Of a DNA stretch of 64,000 nucleotides, positions 46,062 through 59,013 are shown piece by piece. Both the position numbers and the translations under genes were made by a program. The first letter of the stretch is position 1, and each line of letters opens with the position of its first letter. Origin of the DNA: Aquanectria penicillioides (Eukaryota; Ascomycota; Sordariomycetes; Hypocreales; Nectriaceae); assembly GCA_003415625.1 (NCBI GenBank), contig PYIU01000002.1, positions 2,542,001-2,606,000 on the forward strand. Reading direction: 5' to 3'. A model generated the notes under the pieces. It searched no databases and was not told the DNA's origin. It saw nothing but the letters and a program-made list of their open reading frames with translations.

Positions 46062-49000
46062 ATGCACGCCGACAAGTGGAGGAGGAAGCCCCTCCCCACC
46101 CTTCGAACAACCTCTCCTGTTCCCATCCAGCGTGATTCCACAGAAGAAACAGATGGCGTGGACTCCAAAAAGTCACGTTCCTTCTCCAAGGCTCTCCGCT
46201 CCCTCAGCAACTCGTCGATGGAATCCTTGACTGTATCCCATAGTCCATCCAAAACTTCGACATCCTCGCGACGACTTCAAAAGAACCACTCTGGCTCAGG
46301 ATCTATGATCGACAAGATTCATCGGCGAGTCTCTAGCCACTCCCCAATGAGTGCCTCTCCGCCCAACGGTTCCCCTTCACCCATGGAGATTCCCTACACA
46401 GCAATGGAAATCATCCAACACGGTCCACTCAAAGCAGACATCTCGCTTCTCAAGGCCCGTTCCGAATATTTGGTTTTAACAAACGAGTGCCTGATCAAAT
46501 TCGGCAGCCTGGAAGCTGCCAAGGCTGTGTTCCCTCAACTTGGCCAGCCAGTTAGCAAACGAAGCAGCACTATCTACCACTCTAGTAGCAAGCCAGCTGC
46601 AGCAGATCTCCGCGTGGAAATGCCCCTTCGTTCTCTCGTCGCCGCGTTCAACGAGGAAGGCTCGAGCCCTCGCTTTGGTATCGAAGTGTGGTGGGCTTCC
46701 CAGTGGCCCAGGCTATCTTATTCCAAAACGCTCCTCTTCTTCTCTCTACCCCATGATCGAGACCGATGGTTGGCTGAAATTCAACATGCCTCTAGGATGA
46801 GCCTGAGGCGGTCCCCTGGCCACTCTTTGATTCCTGATAATCTCAAGGCCAGAATCAACCACATTGTGACCACTTATGAACCGAGCGCCGCTCAAGAGGA
46901 CGCCAAAATCCTTACATTTCCTGTTGCCAAACGCGTAATCGGTCTTCCGCAAAAGACATCTTCCACTGATGAGACCCAACATCTCGTCGATGGGTCATCT
47001 TTCTATGTTGTTCTAGGGCCCTGCATGTTCTACTTTCTGGAAATTCTGAAGGCGGATTGCACAACTTCGGCTGGAGACCTTCGAGTGAAGGTGCAATCTT
47101 TCGGCACGGTGACTATTACCCGATTCAAGGCATCCGTTGCCTCCCAGGAGCAGAGATTTGTCCTAAGCTTTCGGTAAGTCGGACCAATGGACAAGAATCA
47201 TGCCGGCCGAAATGCTAATATGTTCCAGACTTCCATTCGGGCGTGAAACCCGGATAGACCTTGCTAGTATCCACTATCGGCGAATCATTGAAACCATGAC
47301 CAAACTTGATAGAGAACTGAAGCCCATGTGGCCACAGCATTTGCAACAAGCCATATTTGATGTCAAGGGTCTCCCGCCGCCACTTCAATTGACATCTGGG
47401 AATGATCTAGGTGGCCTAAAGCGAAGCTTACACGCATACTGCGCCGCTTTCCACACCCAGGTACCTCGATGGACCATTGAGTGGGATGCGCAGTCGCAGG
47501 CAGCCTTTCGACTGCTTCCTTCACGAGGCTCGCCATACTCGCCACTGCAGCTTCTCGCTGTTTTCAGAGCATTGAGGTACAATAGTTACTTTAAGGCCCT
47601 ATCATTCCGTGATGTGGACTTGTCATCTCTCATTGGAAAACACGATTACTCTCAGTATGGCGATGCTATTGTGTACAACTCTTTAAACGGTTTGTTCCCC
47701 TGCAGCATGGCTTTTCGAAGTTGGCGCTAACTCCTCATTTAGGCCGACGCATCTGCGATGAACATTACGATCTCCTTTTGCAAGCCCCAATTCTTGTTTT
47801 AGAGATACATGCCTTGGTCTTCTCCTCTGAGTCGATTCGAAGTATTGATTTGAGAAATGTTCTTGGGTCCCGCATTACAACTAATCAACCAGGTCGTTCT
47901 AAGGCCGATCCGGACTACGCGCGGAAGTTGACGTCAGAAGTCTTCCGACCCATTCTCTGGTTGTTAAGATATGAGGCATGTCGATGCCATAGTATTTCTC
48001 TATCAGGCAACCTGCTTTCCCAGAGCGATATTGAGGATTTGGCAAATCTTCTCGTTCTGCATCACACTTACCTGAGGAAACTCGAGGTTGCAAAGTGTGG
48101 TCTTGGTGATGCTGGGCTGTCAAAAGTCTGGACTGGAATCTCCGGACAAGCCGCCAGCCTACACACCTTGGATACCTCCGAGAACCAGGGTACTGTCAAG
48201 TTTGATATCATCTATCATTCCCTCGGCGAACTCAGGGCTATTAAAAAGTTGAGCATTGCTGGAAACACTCGGCTGCCCCCGGGGGCTCCGTTATTTGATG
48301 AGGCAGCCCTCAACTTCTGGACCCTGGAGGAGCTAGATCTGTCGGGTATTGTTGTAAGTATAAGCGTCTCTCTCTGATTCAGACTCCAACTGACAAGTCC
48401 TTCCTAGCTCAATGATGCCACAGTCGACCTATTAGCCAAGTACCTAAGGCAGCCAAATTCCCTCGATCTTCAAGTCCTTCGCCTAAACAACTGCGGTCTG
48501 TCGGGACAACAAATTGCCCACCTCTTTTGGGAGATGGGCCAGGCGAGGAAGATGACAGTATACATCAATGGGAATCGATTAGATGAAGGGATTGATAACT
48601 TATGCGAGGCCATCTCCTGTGGGTTTGGACCTTGGAGTTTGTTCATCCAAATGGTTGAGTTTGCTCTGGAAACGAGCTACATCAAACTATTTCGGGCGTT
48701 GACAGTCAATAACACGATCGAGTGCCTTAGCCTGGCAGGGACCACCACGATTGACTCTTTCAGCGACGATGCTTGCGAGGCAGTTTCGGACTTCTTTTCT
48801 GACAACGACACTGTGAGATTTCTGGACCTTTCGGGCTTTGACGCGAAGCTAGACGATGGACACCTTGGACAAGATTTCTCGCGAGCGTTAAGTGGCCTTC
48901 GCTCAAATACACGCATTGAACATCTTCGAGTTCGAAGCCAAATGCTCAATGTCAATATCGGAGATCTTGCCGAAGCCATATCATCTAACAAGACCCTCCA

Positions 49001-49838
49001 TAGCCTGGATTGCGAGGGCAACGACTTTAATTTGTCTAGCTTTCGACATCTCGTACGACACCTAGCAGATAACACAACCATCAGATATTTCTCGGCCTTT
49101 GATGATCGGGATCTCTCCCAAACCATTCAAAAATCGGTTAATAAGGCAATTCAGACCGCGACATCTGCGCGAAGACAGTCCAGGATGTCCATGTTCCGAA
49201 CCGAAAAGGTGTCCCAAAACATCAGTCAACCATTGGCGCAAGAACTGAGGGATGGGTGGGAGGATGCCACGCAGACACTGCAACAAGTTTTAGAAAGAAA
49301 TCGACTCCTCTATCAGGAGGGAGAGGACGGCCGTCTCGCATCGATCGAGCCATTGGCTGGCCATGATAGCGACGATGTCTTCTCCAACAACTTTGGCGGA
49401 CTGGCCCTCCGGGCACTCCGATCCCCACGAGCCACAAGCCGATATGGCTCGGGTGCGTTGAATAAGAGATCGAGCACCATATCTCTGGCGACTAGTATGA
49501 ACCGTCTTCTCCCCGATCAGAACACCAAGCCCCTCCGATCCTACTCGCTCGTTTCCAGCGATGCGGGAAGCCCGGCGGTGGATAGTCAGAGCACAGGTTC
49601 GGCAATCCCCACTCCCCCCGACCTGGAGAGTCCGGTGGACAGGGAGTATAGTCTAGGCAACGAGAAAGATGAGGAAACCAGAGCGAACGACTCCCTTGAT
49701 TACGATTACACCTTCACAGATGCTCAAGATGCTGAGTTTGGGTTGGAGATACAGGCTCATCGACGGTTCTGGAGCGAAGAAGCAGGTCTCATTGAGGAGG
49801 AGGATAACGGGATTCAGATTAACGAACGGCGTACATGA
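46062..49838 (+). CDS. PH-like domain plus leucine-rich-repeat protein
   Basis: The function is not established by sequence. Exons: 46062-47173, 47229-47689, 47743-48353, 48408-49838; phases agree and give 1204 aa. A basic Ser-rich N-terminus comes first. A PH-like beta region runs at about 107-265 (HGPLKADISLLKARSEYLVLT, then a Trp-rich stretch and DRDRWLAEIQHA). Ribonuclease-inhibitor-type leucine-rich repeats run from about 490 to 950 (LRKLEVAKCGLGDAGLSKV, LEELDLSGIV, LQVLRLNNCGLSGQQI, VRFLDLSGFD, LHSLDCEGN). The Ser/Pro-rich tail ends acidic. A non-canonical PH domain followed by RI-type LRRs is also the layout of CARMIL actin-capping regulators; that link is inference. I see no capping-protein-interaction motif. 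PAN1 lies 876 bases downstream on the same strand. Confidence 0.78.
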
Positions 49839-50714
49839 GAATGATTGGAACGGTTACTGGTGGATGGTTGGATGGATCCTTTATTTGGTGCCATTTATTT
49901 TCATTTTTATACGGCTTCCAGTTTTGGGTGTATGGAGCTGAGCAATCAGGTGGATATGGCGTTTAAAGCGATGAGGATGAGTGGGCTATGGACATGATGG
50001 TTTCCCTTGTTTCTGGTTGCATAAGTGCTCTGTAAGCAGGTTCTTGATACCCTTCCGCTAGGTTAGGACAAAATAATGATAAAGTGCGAGATGCGTGAGA
50101 GACAAAGAATTACTTCATTACATCCAAGATACCTAGGTACCTACGCAACCCGATGCCTGCTTTGGTCATCGAGCGCTTATGCAAGTACACATGATAATGA
50201 ACTAGAGCGAGCGCGCACCAGCCACATGAGGCGCCTGCCCAAAGTGGACCCCGGCCAATCCCTGTCGCACCCGAGCCACTTAGATTTCTATAGGGGGTGG
50301 GGAAGAGGCATTACTGTCCACTGCAGACAGCAATGGAGGGCTGAGAAAGGCTGCTGGCTGATGGCTGGCGCTGCAACCTAAACCTGGCGAGAGGCTCCAG
50401 TCGTCATCAGCGACGTCGACCACTGCCTCTTCCACCATCACCAACTCCCCCGTGGATGCCTCCTTATCCCCTGGACATCCGCATCCGCATCCGCCTCCGC
50501 ACCCTCTCTTGCACAGGCCGTCCTACGGCTGCGTTGGCTTTGTTTTTGTAATTTCCTTCTTTGCGTCGCATTCATACTTCCCCCCCATTTCCGTTACTGC
50601 GGAGCTTCCACGCTCCTTGTGCAACCTCCTCGTTGTTCGCCGACGACACCCTTCGATCGACTCCCCACGACCTTCACGCGCTGACCCCCCTCTAGAGGAA
50701 CCGTTTGCGCCGCC
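49839..50714 (+). promoter_or_regulatory. PAN1 promoter and PH-LRR 3' flank
   Basis: An ACCTAGGTACCTA palindrome cluster is at 50130-50143, and the last 250 bases before PAN1 are C-rich. The small open frames are not coding-like. Confidence 0.45.
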
Positions 50715-53700
50715 ATGTATTCGAACTCCAACGCCTTTTTAGGCGGAAATAGTCAGCGCCCTGGCGGGCCGCAGCAGTATGGCGGAGGTTCCTTCAACAA
50801 CTTGGCTCCTGGACAGCAGCAGCAGCAGCAGCAGCCCGGTCAGCAGCCAAGCCCCTTTGCGCCGCAACCCACGGGCTTCGGCCAAGCTCCTCCTCTCCAA
50901 CAACAGTTCACCGGCTTCCCCATGCAAGGTGCCGGATTGCAGCCTCAGCAGCCGCTTCAGCAGCAGTTTACCGGCTTCCCCGGCCAGGCTCAGCCCCAGC
51001 AAAGCTTCCAAACTAGCGCCCCGCCCATGCCTTCAATCCCGCCGCAGTTCCAGCAGCAATTCCAGCAGCAGCAACAGCAGCAGCAGCAACAACCACACCA
51101 GCAACAGCAGGCTACCCTCCAGCCTGCGCAGCAAGCTGGTTTCTCTTCCTCGCCGCAGCCCGCATCTGGGCCCTCGAACCCCCCGGTCCCAATGAAGCCT
51201 CAGCCCACCGGCTTTACAGAGATGGCCGCATCGTTTCAAAGTGGCAGCTCCACGAAGCCTCGAGGACGAAGGGCCGAGAAGGCGACGCCGAACAAGATTC
51301 CCAATATCAGATTATCGTTCATTACTGCTCAGGATCAGGCCAAGTTTGAGACTTTGTTCAAATCCGCAATTGGAGATAGTTCCATGACCATGTCTGGAGA
51401 GAAGGCCCGTGATCTGCTCATGCGATCAAGGCTTGACGGAGACTCTCTTTCGCACATCTGGTAAGTAATTCCCAGTTAATCCAAAACTAACGATGCCTTC
51501 GTTTCTCAATTGCGACATGCGTTAACCATCTGCATTAGGACGTTGGCTGATACCACCCGAGCGGGCCAGCTTTACTTCCCCGAATTCGCCCTCGCCATGT
51601 ACTTGTGCAACCTTAAGCTCACGGGCAAGCAACTACCCCCGAGCCTCCCCGACAATATCAAGAATGAGGTGTCAAGTATGGTGGATATCATCAGCTTCAG
51701 CGTCGCGGATGAGAATGGCCCAGGAAGCAGCAGTACCCCTGAAATCCGAACCAACACTGCTACCCCACCTACGATTCACCAACCCCAACCTCAAGCGTCG
51801 AATTCGCAACTTCTACAGAACCAGATGACGGGATTTCCTGGGCAGCAGGCGGGCTTCGGAGCACAGTCTCAAGGGTTGCAGAACCAACAGACTGGCTTCC
51901 CCGGCATGCAAAACCCCCAGCCGACTGGGTACTCTGGTCCCCGTCCCCCAATGCCGCCAATGCCCACCAGCTTCAACCAGTCCCTGTCACCAAACTCTGC
52001 TGCTAGCGGTATGGCTGCGCCCCTGAATGCCCAGCCCACTGGACGGCCTGGCCAGTGGGGCCTCGTCAACGCCCCAGCCACTGGTCTCCCCAACATTGAT
52101 GCTCTGCAGGCTCGAATGATGCCCCAGCAAGGCCGTGAAGCCGGCAACTATACTACTCAGGGTCTTCAAGGCAATGCCGTTATCCCCTGGGCCATTACAA
52201 AAGAGGAAAAGACACGATACGATGCTCTTTTCAAGGCCTGGGATGGACTCGGTAAGGGCTTTATTGGTGGTGACCAAGCAATTGAAATCTTTGGGCAGAG
52301 TGGCCTTGAAAAGCCCGATTGGAGAGGGTCTGGACTTTGGCTGATAACGGAAACAAGGGTCGCCTTGATCTGGACGAATTCGCCGTTGCCATGCACTTGA
52401 TCTACAGAAAGCTCAACGGCTACCCCTTACCTAGCTCCTTACCTGCCGAACTTGTCCCTCCTTCGACTCGCAACTTCAGTCAGTCCATCGGCACTCTCAA
52501 GTCGATGCTTCACGAGGAGTCCGACTTCCGGAAGAACTCTGGTGCAGCTCTGCTACCCCAAAAGACCGGAGTCAGCTACATGAAGAACCGCTCGTTCAGG
52601 GGCACTCCTGGCGGTGCTGCTGGTGGTCGCAAGGATGCCACTGTTTTCAAGAACGACGACGAGCAGTTCGGATACCGGTCGAGTGCCCGTCGTCGCGTTG
52701 GCAACCACTCTCCCCGACCTGATTCCCCTTCGTCCGTTACCTCCAACGATGACTTGAGCCTTGACCAGCTACGAAAGAAGATTAAGGAGAAGGAGGTCTT
52801 GTTGGATGCCATGGATTTTACAGACGAGAAGAACCATGAAGAAGATGACATCCTTGACAGGCGGGACCGACGAGAGGCCGAGGAGCTTTACCGCCGTATT
52901 CGCCGCATCCAGGAGGACATCGATGGCCATCCAGATGCCGCTTTGATCTCTGGTGATTCTGATGCCGAGAGAAGGGCTCTGAAGCGCCAGCTCCAGAAGC
53001 TCACTGACCGAGTTCCTGAGCTTGCCTCCCAGGTACGAAAGACGGAAAGAGCCATCATGGAAGCCAGGCTCGAGCTGTTCCGCATCAAGGATGCCAAGGC
53101 TCACCCCGGCAGTGGTGCCCCTATCGTCGGCACCGGACCTGGCGGAACTGTCACGGAAGCCGATCGCCTCAAAGCCCGAGCTAAGGCCATGATGCAGCAA
53201 CGAACCGCTGCCTTGACTGGTAAAAAGATTGATGTTGGTACTGAAGATGTTGATGCTCCAAAGCGATTGGAGGAGGAGACAATAAAGGTCAAGAATGAGA
53301 AGGAGGGCAACGAGCGTATGGTCCAGGACGTCGAAGAGAGTGTTCGCGACTTCGCTCGAGGAATTGAGGACAGCCTCAAAGAAGGCGGTCAGGACAGCAC
53401 CAGCGAGCACGAGAAGCGCCGCTGGGAAGATGCCTTGGGTGTTGAGGACGAAGTACGAGACTTCATCTTCGATCTTCAGCGTGAAAGCCGGGCATCCCGC
53501 GTTCGTGCTCAAGACAAACGTTCCACACGGCCTTCAGCGGTTGAGGAGACTCGAGCCGAACGTGCTGTCAGCGCTCGGGTTGAAAGCCCAGTGTCTGCCT
53601 CGCGCACTGCCACACCCCCTACGGCAGGAGGTTCCTACTCTGCCTACAAGACCCCTGAGGAGCGTGCCGCCTTCATCAAGCAGCAAGCCGAGCAGCGCAT

Positions 53701-55332
53701 GGCCGAGCGTCTTGCTGCCCTCGGTATCAAGGCCCCGTCCAAGCCGGGCGAGACAGCCGCTCAGCGCATTGAGCGCGAGAGGGCTGAAAGGGCTGCCAAG
53801 CTCCGCCAAGCCGAAGAAGAGGACGCTCGCAGGGATGCTGAGCGTCAGGCTCGTCTGGCCGAGGAGCAAGGTGTACCTCCTCCTGCCCCCGAGCCAACCA
53901 AGACCGAGGCGAAGAAGCCTCCACCTCCACCCACCAGGCACCGTGGTAAGAATGATGCCGCAGATGCTGCGAGGAAGGCTGAGGAGGAATCGGCTGCCAA
54001 GCAAGCCGAAGAAGAGCGTCTGGCTCGAGAGCATGAAGAACAGCAGCGCCAGACTCGGCAGATGGAGTAAGTACCATTCTACACTACAATAATACGTCAT
54101 GATGGCTAACGGTTTTACGTAGGGACGCTGCCAGAGAACAAGAGGATGAGCTTGCCAAGGAACGCGAGGCTGCTGAAGCCCGGCTCAAAGCTCTTGAGGA
54201 GCAGGTTCGACAAGGCAAGCTTCGAAAAGAAGAAGAGAAGAAGCGCAAAAAGGCGGCCCTGGCCGAGGCCAAGGAAAAAGAGACCAAGCTTGCTGCTCGA
54301 CGGGCTGAGATTGAGGCAGCTCGCCAGCGTGAACTTGAGCTCCAACGCCAACTGGCAGCTATGGACGACGACGATGACAGCTCTTCCTCGGATGACGATG
54401 AGGGTCCTCAGCAGATCACGCCTCAAGCATCGACCCCTACCCTCGGTGGAAGCCAGATTGGCAGCCAGGAGCTCGAGAAGAAGGCATCCCCGCCTCCTCC
54501 TTCTGTCCCCGTGGTCTCGCCTCCCAGTGAAACAGAGAGCAAGAACCCTTTCTTCAGGATGATGTCTCAATCATCTGAGAACCCGTCTGCTGCTCCAGCT
54601 GCGGCCCCCCTCCGCCGCCAGCTCCTCCTGCCCCTCCGGCTCTTGCCCCTCAAGCTCCTGCACCATCAGATGCGTCTACCAACCCCTTCCATCGCATCAC
54701 TCAGGAGAACAAGGCTGCGCCCGCGCCGGTTCCTGCCCCCCTGTAGCTCCGGTTTCCCGCCGACGAGCTGATTCTGATGACTGGGGCTCGGACAAGGACT
54801 CCGATGATGATGAGTCCGACGATGACCGGCCCGGCGGCGGCAACGCTGCTCAGTTGGCTTCTATCCTGTTTGGCACCATGGCTCCCCCTCGACCGCTATC
54901 TGCGGCAGGCAGGGACTCGACGCCAACCAGCCCGGCACCTCAAAGTACCGAATCTCCTATTGCTCCTCCTCCACCATTGCCCAGCACCGATGCTCCGGCT
55001 GCTCCGCCGCCTCCTCCTCCCCTGCCGGAAAGCCATGCACCAGCAGCACCGCCGCCTCCTCCTCCAATGCCGGGATCAGGCGCTCCCCGGCTCCTCCGCC
55101 ACCACCTCCCCCAATGCCAACCGCCGGAGCCCCTCCACCTCCTCCACCCATGACCGGTGCCGGTGCCCCGCCTCCCCCTCCTCCCCCTCCTCCCGGTGAT
55201 GCCCCAGCACCTCCATCTGGTGGTGGACGCCCAGCTGGCTTCCTGGGCGAGATTCAAATGGGCAGGGCTCTCAAGAAGACGACTACAAAGGATAAGAGCG
55301 CCGCTACAGTTGCAGGACGAGTTTTGGATTAA
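50715..55332 (+). CDS. PAN1: Actin-patch and endocytosis scaffold PAN1, four apparent frameshifts
   Basis: EH-domain scaffold that activates Arp2/3 at endocytic sites. Exons: 50715-51460, 51539-54066, 54123-55332. Gln-rich TG repeats begin the protein. EH1 lies at about 205-292 ([20 protein letters not shown]). More TG repeats follow, then EH2 at about 474-553, then a long charged coiled coil. The tail is acidic, then polyproline, ending in a WH2-like segment ([20 protein letters not shown]). One base is missing at each of four places: 52319-52320 (EH2 reads GAT TGG for an expected Asp-Leu-Glu), 54605-54610 (C6), 54736-54741 (C6, giving a stop) and 55085-55088 (C4). With four bases restored, total coding length divides by three and gives about 1495 aa, normal for fungal Pan1. 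The exon ending at 54066 is followed by a 56-bp intron with GCTAAC. Confidence 0.9.
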
Positions 55333-55479
55333 TGGGTTGAACGTTGATAGGCTGTGATATGAGTTGGAGACTGAATAGGGGAGGCCAGGTTTGACAAAGA
55401 GGGTGAGTCTGCATGTAGAGCTAGTCAGTGTTGACGTCTGGAACACGGCCAACCGTGTTTTCCGGCAGTTTGATATGTA

Positions 55480-55516
55480 TTTTATTTTATTTTATTTTAT
55501 TTTATTTTATTTTTAC
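55480..55516. repeat. TTTTA pentamer array
   Basis: About seven units of ttttA lie about 150 bases after the PAN1 stop, within the likely 3' UTR. A similar array occurs at 63029-63057. Confidence 0.85.
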
Positions 55517-55714
55517 TATTTATCCCTGTGTACTACGCTATAATTGAACGAAAACTCGGTGGTTTTCAGACTTTTTGTCTCTCTACTAGAGCAGGTCCCT
55601 GCATACTACATACAATGAGATGGCTTGGGCAGAGGCCGGGTGTCAGATGAAGGCTCGCCGTTTCAGACAGTCCCGATTTACCCCTTGGTGTGGTCTCTCA
55701 TGGAGGGCGGGTGC

Positions 55715-55750
55715 CTTGATGAGTGTCTTGATGAGTGTCTTGATGAGTGT
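55715..55750. repeat. 12-bp tandem repeat, three copies
   Basis: The unit cttgatgagtgt is repeated three times without interruption, followed by a partial, degenerate copy. Confidence 0.9.
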
Positions 55751-56875
55751 CTTTGGGTGTCTTGGAGAGAAATAGGTCTAGGCCTTGCCCCCCCCCCCCC
55801 CCGTTTCTCGTGACTGGCGAGGAGCCGCGAAAGGGCTCAGCGCCGAGCAATTGGCCCGTGGAGCACCAGTTTGTGCAAGTCACAATGTGAGCGAACAATT
55901 TGGATGAAACAACAGTCGGCAGGTTAAGTTGCATGACGGTTGGGCGGACGGGGCAGGGGATCGCAGGGCACTCGGGCAGCTGCAACCCGCGTCCGTGTGC
56001 TGTGCGAGAGTCTGCCAGTACTGTATCTGCGAGTGTTTGCGTGTGCTGTGCTTCAATGGGCCGCCAGAGCCCTGGGCCATGCCAGTGCAACAGTGGCAAC
56101 GAGAACAAGTGACCGGGGGCCCAACAGCGAACCTGGTAGGCCGGGCGAGGAAAGGGATTGGACGGGAAATAGCTACTATGTGCTCACCTACTGCAGGTTT
56201 TAGAGGTTTACGTAGAGTGGTCAGATGTGGGAAGGCTTAGACTACGGGGATTTAGATTCCCAGCCAGGATGGCTTTACTTTGCGTGTAAGTCGTCTTCGG
56301 ATCTCACGGGGCTGCCGGGTGGTGCTACAGGGGGAGGAGGGGGGAGATGGGGGGGGGTGGCTCAAAGATCCATGAGAACTGGGAGCTCCTTGGTAGTTGA
56401 AAGCTGCACAAAAGGCCACTAGAGGGGATCAGTGGAGCATTCTAAGGACGATAGTGGAGAGAGAAGAGGAAGGGGGCGAAGGAGGAAAGAAAAAAAAATT
56501 TGGTTGTCAGACACAAGAACAGATCTTGGGGAATTCTCCGGTCCCGAGCAAGGGAACAGGGCCGGAAAGCCTACGAGGATTGTAGGGGATATTAGTGACT
56601 CGATGCTCAGATCAGATGTGGTCAGCCGGGCTGGGCGTGACAGGGGACAAGGCTCCGAGGGAGACTAGGCTTGGAGCTAGATGAGTTGTCAAGTCCGTGA
56701 ATCTCCCAAACCCGGTTATGGAAGATTGGCGTCTCATGCGGCGATCGGCACATGAGATGACGGCCGTCATGATTCAATGACAGACAAAAGAAGGCCGGTG
56801 GTTGGGGGGCTGGCGAATAATCGATGACCGTTGGGCACAATTGCTGCACTGGCGGCGGCGGCCCGTATTTATCGT

Positions 56876-56947
56876 TCAGTCAGTCACACAGCCAGTCAGT
56901 CAGTCAATCAATCAATCCATCCATCAATCCGTCAGTCCCTCAGTCGG
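56876..56947. repeat. CAGT/CAAT/CCAT tetramer array
   Basis: Imperfect tetramers (cagt, then caat, then ccat, then cagt) form about 70 bases of simple sequence. Confidence 0.8.
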
Positions 56948-57689
56948 CTTGCACCCATGGCTCATGCTGTTCCAATCCCTGGCTTAGCTGTTGGGCCCTT
57001 TTTTTTTTTTTTTTTTTTTTTTCAAAGCAATGGCTCTATTCCCGGCCAGTCGGAGAGCCCAGACCAAAGAAAGGACCGTGAATGACGGGGGCGAATGGCC
57101 TCGGGGAGCGTGGTCGAGAGTGGACACGAGTTTGATTGGAGATGGGGCCCACGCGGGACACGGGAAGAGGACTCGCGGGTTGGGATTGGATCTTGAAGTG
57201 TGTGAACGATTGACTGATAGATCAGTTGGGTTTTTCACGGTCTCGAGTCTTGCCCCTTCAACGGTCGTGGCCAACGGTGGCCCATGATGTCACCCCCGGG
57301 GATGATGAGCTGGGCCGGGGGGGCGTAGCATGGGTGCGTCGTGGTGAGGCGTTGGAAAACACCTTCATGTGCGTGTACGCATGGCTACCTTACAATACGA
57401 ATTCCGGTACAGCATGAAAAGGCGAAAAAAAAAAATGTGGCATGTTCAAGACCAGCCGGAAGGACGAGCCGACAAACGCGGTGAGTGTGAAGTCAAGCAG
57501 CCATAGGCGGCCACAGCCCCGTGGCCTGGTGCGGTCGCATTTGCCGTGGCCTTTTCTTCCATTCCTCGAGGCAACGATGGCGATATTGGATGTTTCTACA
57601 CGGGGGCGGGGTGTTGACATGTCGGCAGTGAACTCGTCCGAACATGGCTAGTTGTTCGTCTGCTGCACTGCATCGTCGTTGCCATGCGG

Positions 57690-57860
57690 TAGTTAGGTAG
57701 GTACGTATGTCGATATGTAAGGCAATGTACGTCTATGTGTGCATGTATCATGTATGTATGTTGTATGTATGTACGCATGGACGTAGGTAGGTAGGTAGGC
57801 AAGTAAGTCAGTATGTACTATATGTATATGTACTGTATGTACCGGTATGTGCTGCCATAT
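57690..57860. repeat. Low-complexity GTATGT/GTAGGT region
   Basis: About 170 bases in which gtat, tgta and gtag words recur in degenerate order, including a run of gtag at 57783-57800. It has no fixed period and no coding frame. Confidence 0.75.
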
Positions 57861-59013
57861 CCATGTACGATGTACTGGAGTGCTTGATGTCTACTAGCTC
57901 CAAAAGACAAGATGGTGTGTAGGAGCAGATGGGGGGGGGAATTGGGGAGTGGTACGCTGCCAGATGGTGTTTGCAGCAAGCAAGGCGGAACGGCTGCGGC
58001 TCATACGGAGCAAGCAAACGAACAGGACAACAAAGAGCAAGGTTTCGATGGTCCAACCTGGCATCGAGCGTGCGCTCCGTACGGTGCGGGACGGCATAAT
58101 GAGCACAGGACAGCACCGCACCGCACCGCACCACACGATAGTTATCTGTTGGTCCGATGATATAGCACGATGGGAAGAGCACCAGCACCGCCTGTCCGGC
58201 AAATCCTGCTTGACGCGCAACGCACGCACATGCCGCAGCAGGACGGGGGATCCTGACCGAAATCTCTTTTTTGTTCTCTTTGGCTTTTGGCTTTTGGCTT
58301 TTGGGACGAACCATCTCCTCGAGCTAGGGCTGTGTCTGTGTGTCCCAGCGTCAGCGTCCGCGATGCCGCCAGCGGGCCCCTCCTCTCCTGTCTGTTCTGG
58401 CGGCAACATCTTGTATCCGTAAATCCTCTTGGGGCCGGCCGGGTGATCGGACTGATCTGCCTCGGATGCTACCTTGGAGATTTACATTTAATCTACCAAG
58501 TACGGATATGAGCCATCTATGGAGCACGACCAACTACCGTTCCAAAGCTAGACTAGGCGAAATACAAAGGGAGCGACGGGTCACTAGATAGAAGGAAAGA
58601 TTTATTTGAGAGCGCCACCAGGGTTTCGGGGGGTGCAGACGTTTTCGTCATTGATGCGAAAGGATCGTCCCCAGAACGACCCGTTCGGCACGGACCAGGA
58701 CTACGGCGAATTGCTCCGTGGTTCAATCCATGCCGATGAGAGAGGAAGCGGCACATGCTGAGCAAATGCTGCGTATGTATGTAGGTACCTCCCACCTGCC
58801 GAGCTAAGGGACCTTGGAAGTTAGGGGGAGCCGGGGTTGCGATACGTACCTTGCGACCATTGGAAAGAATAGAAAACGAAAGGCGTCTGATTGGCCTTGA
58901 AGGGAACCGGGGTGTGTGGCGCTCCCCCATTCGCGCCCCCACTTGCCTAAAAAGGCATTTCTCCACAGACGGCGAGAATGGGAGGAAAGTGAGGTCGTGG
59001 ACAGCTCTGCATT

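Noticed and set aside
52300..52330. Programmed ribosomal frameshift in PAN1
   Set aside because: There is no slippery heptamer or stop-codon context, three more breaks occur in the same gene, and the same -1 pattern appears in other genes.
54854..55153. Independent small Pro-rich gene
   Set aside because: It is the PAN1 polyproline region seen between two one-base deficits, not a separate gene.
57000..57025. Poly-T tract as a retroposon tail
   Set aside because: No target-site duplication or element body is seen beside it. Homopolymer runs are common throughout this interval.
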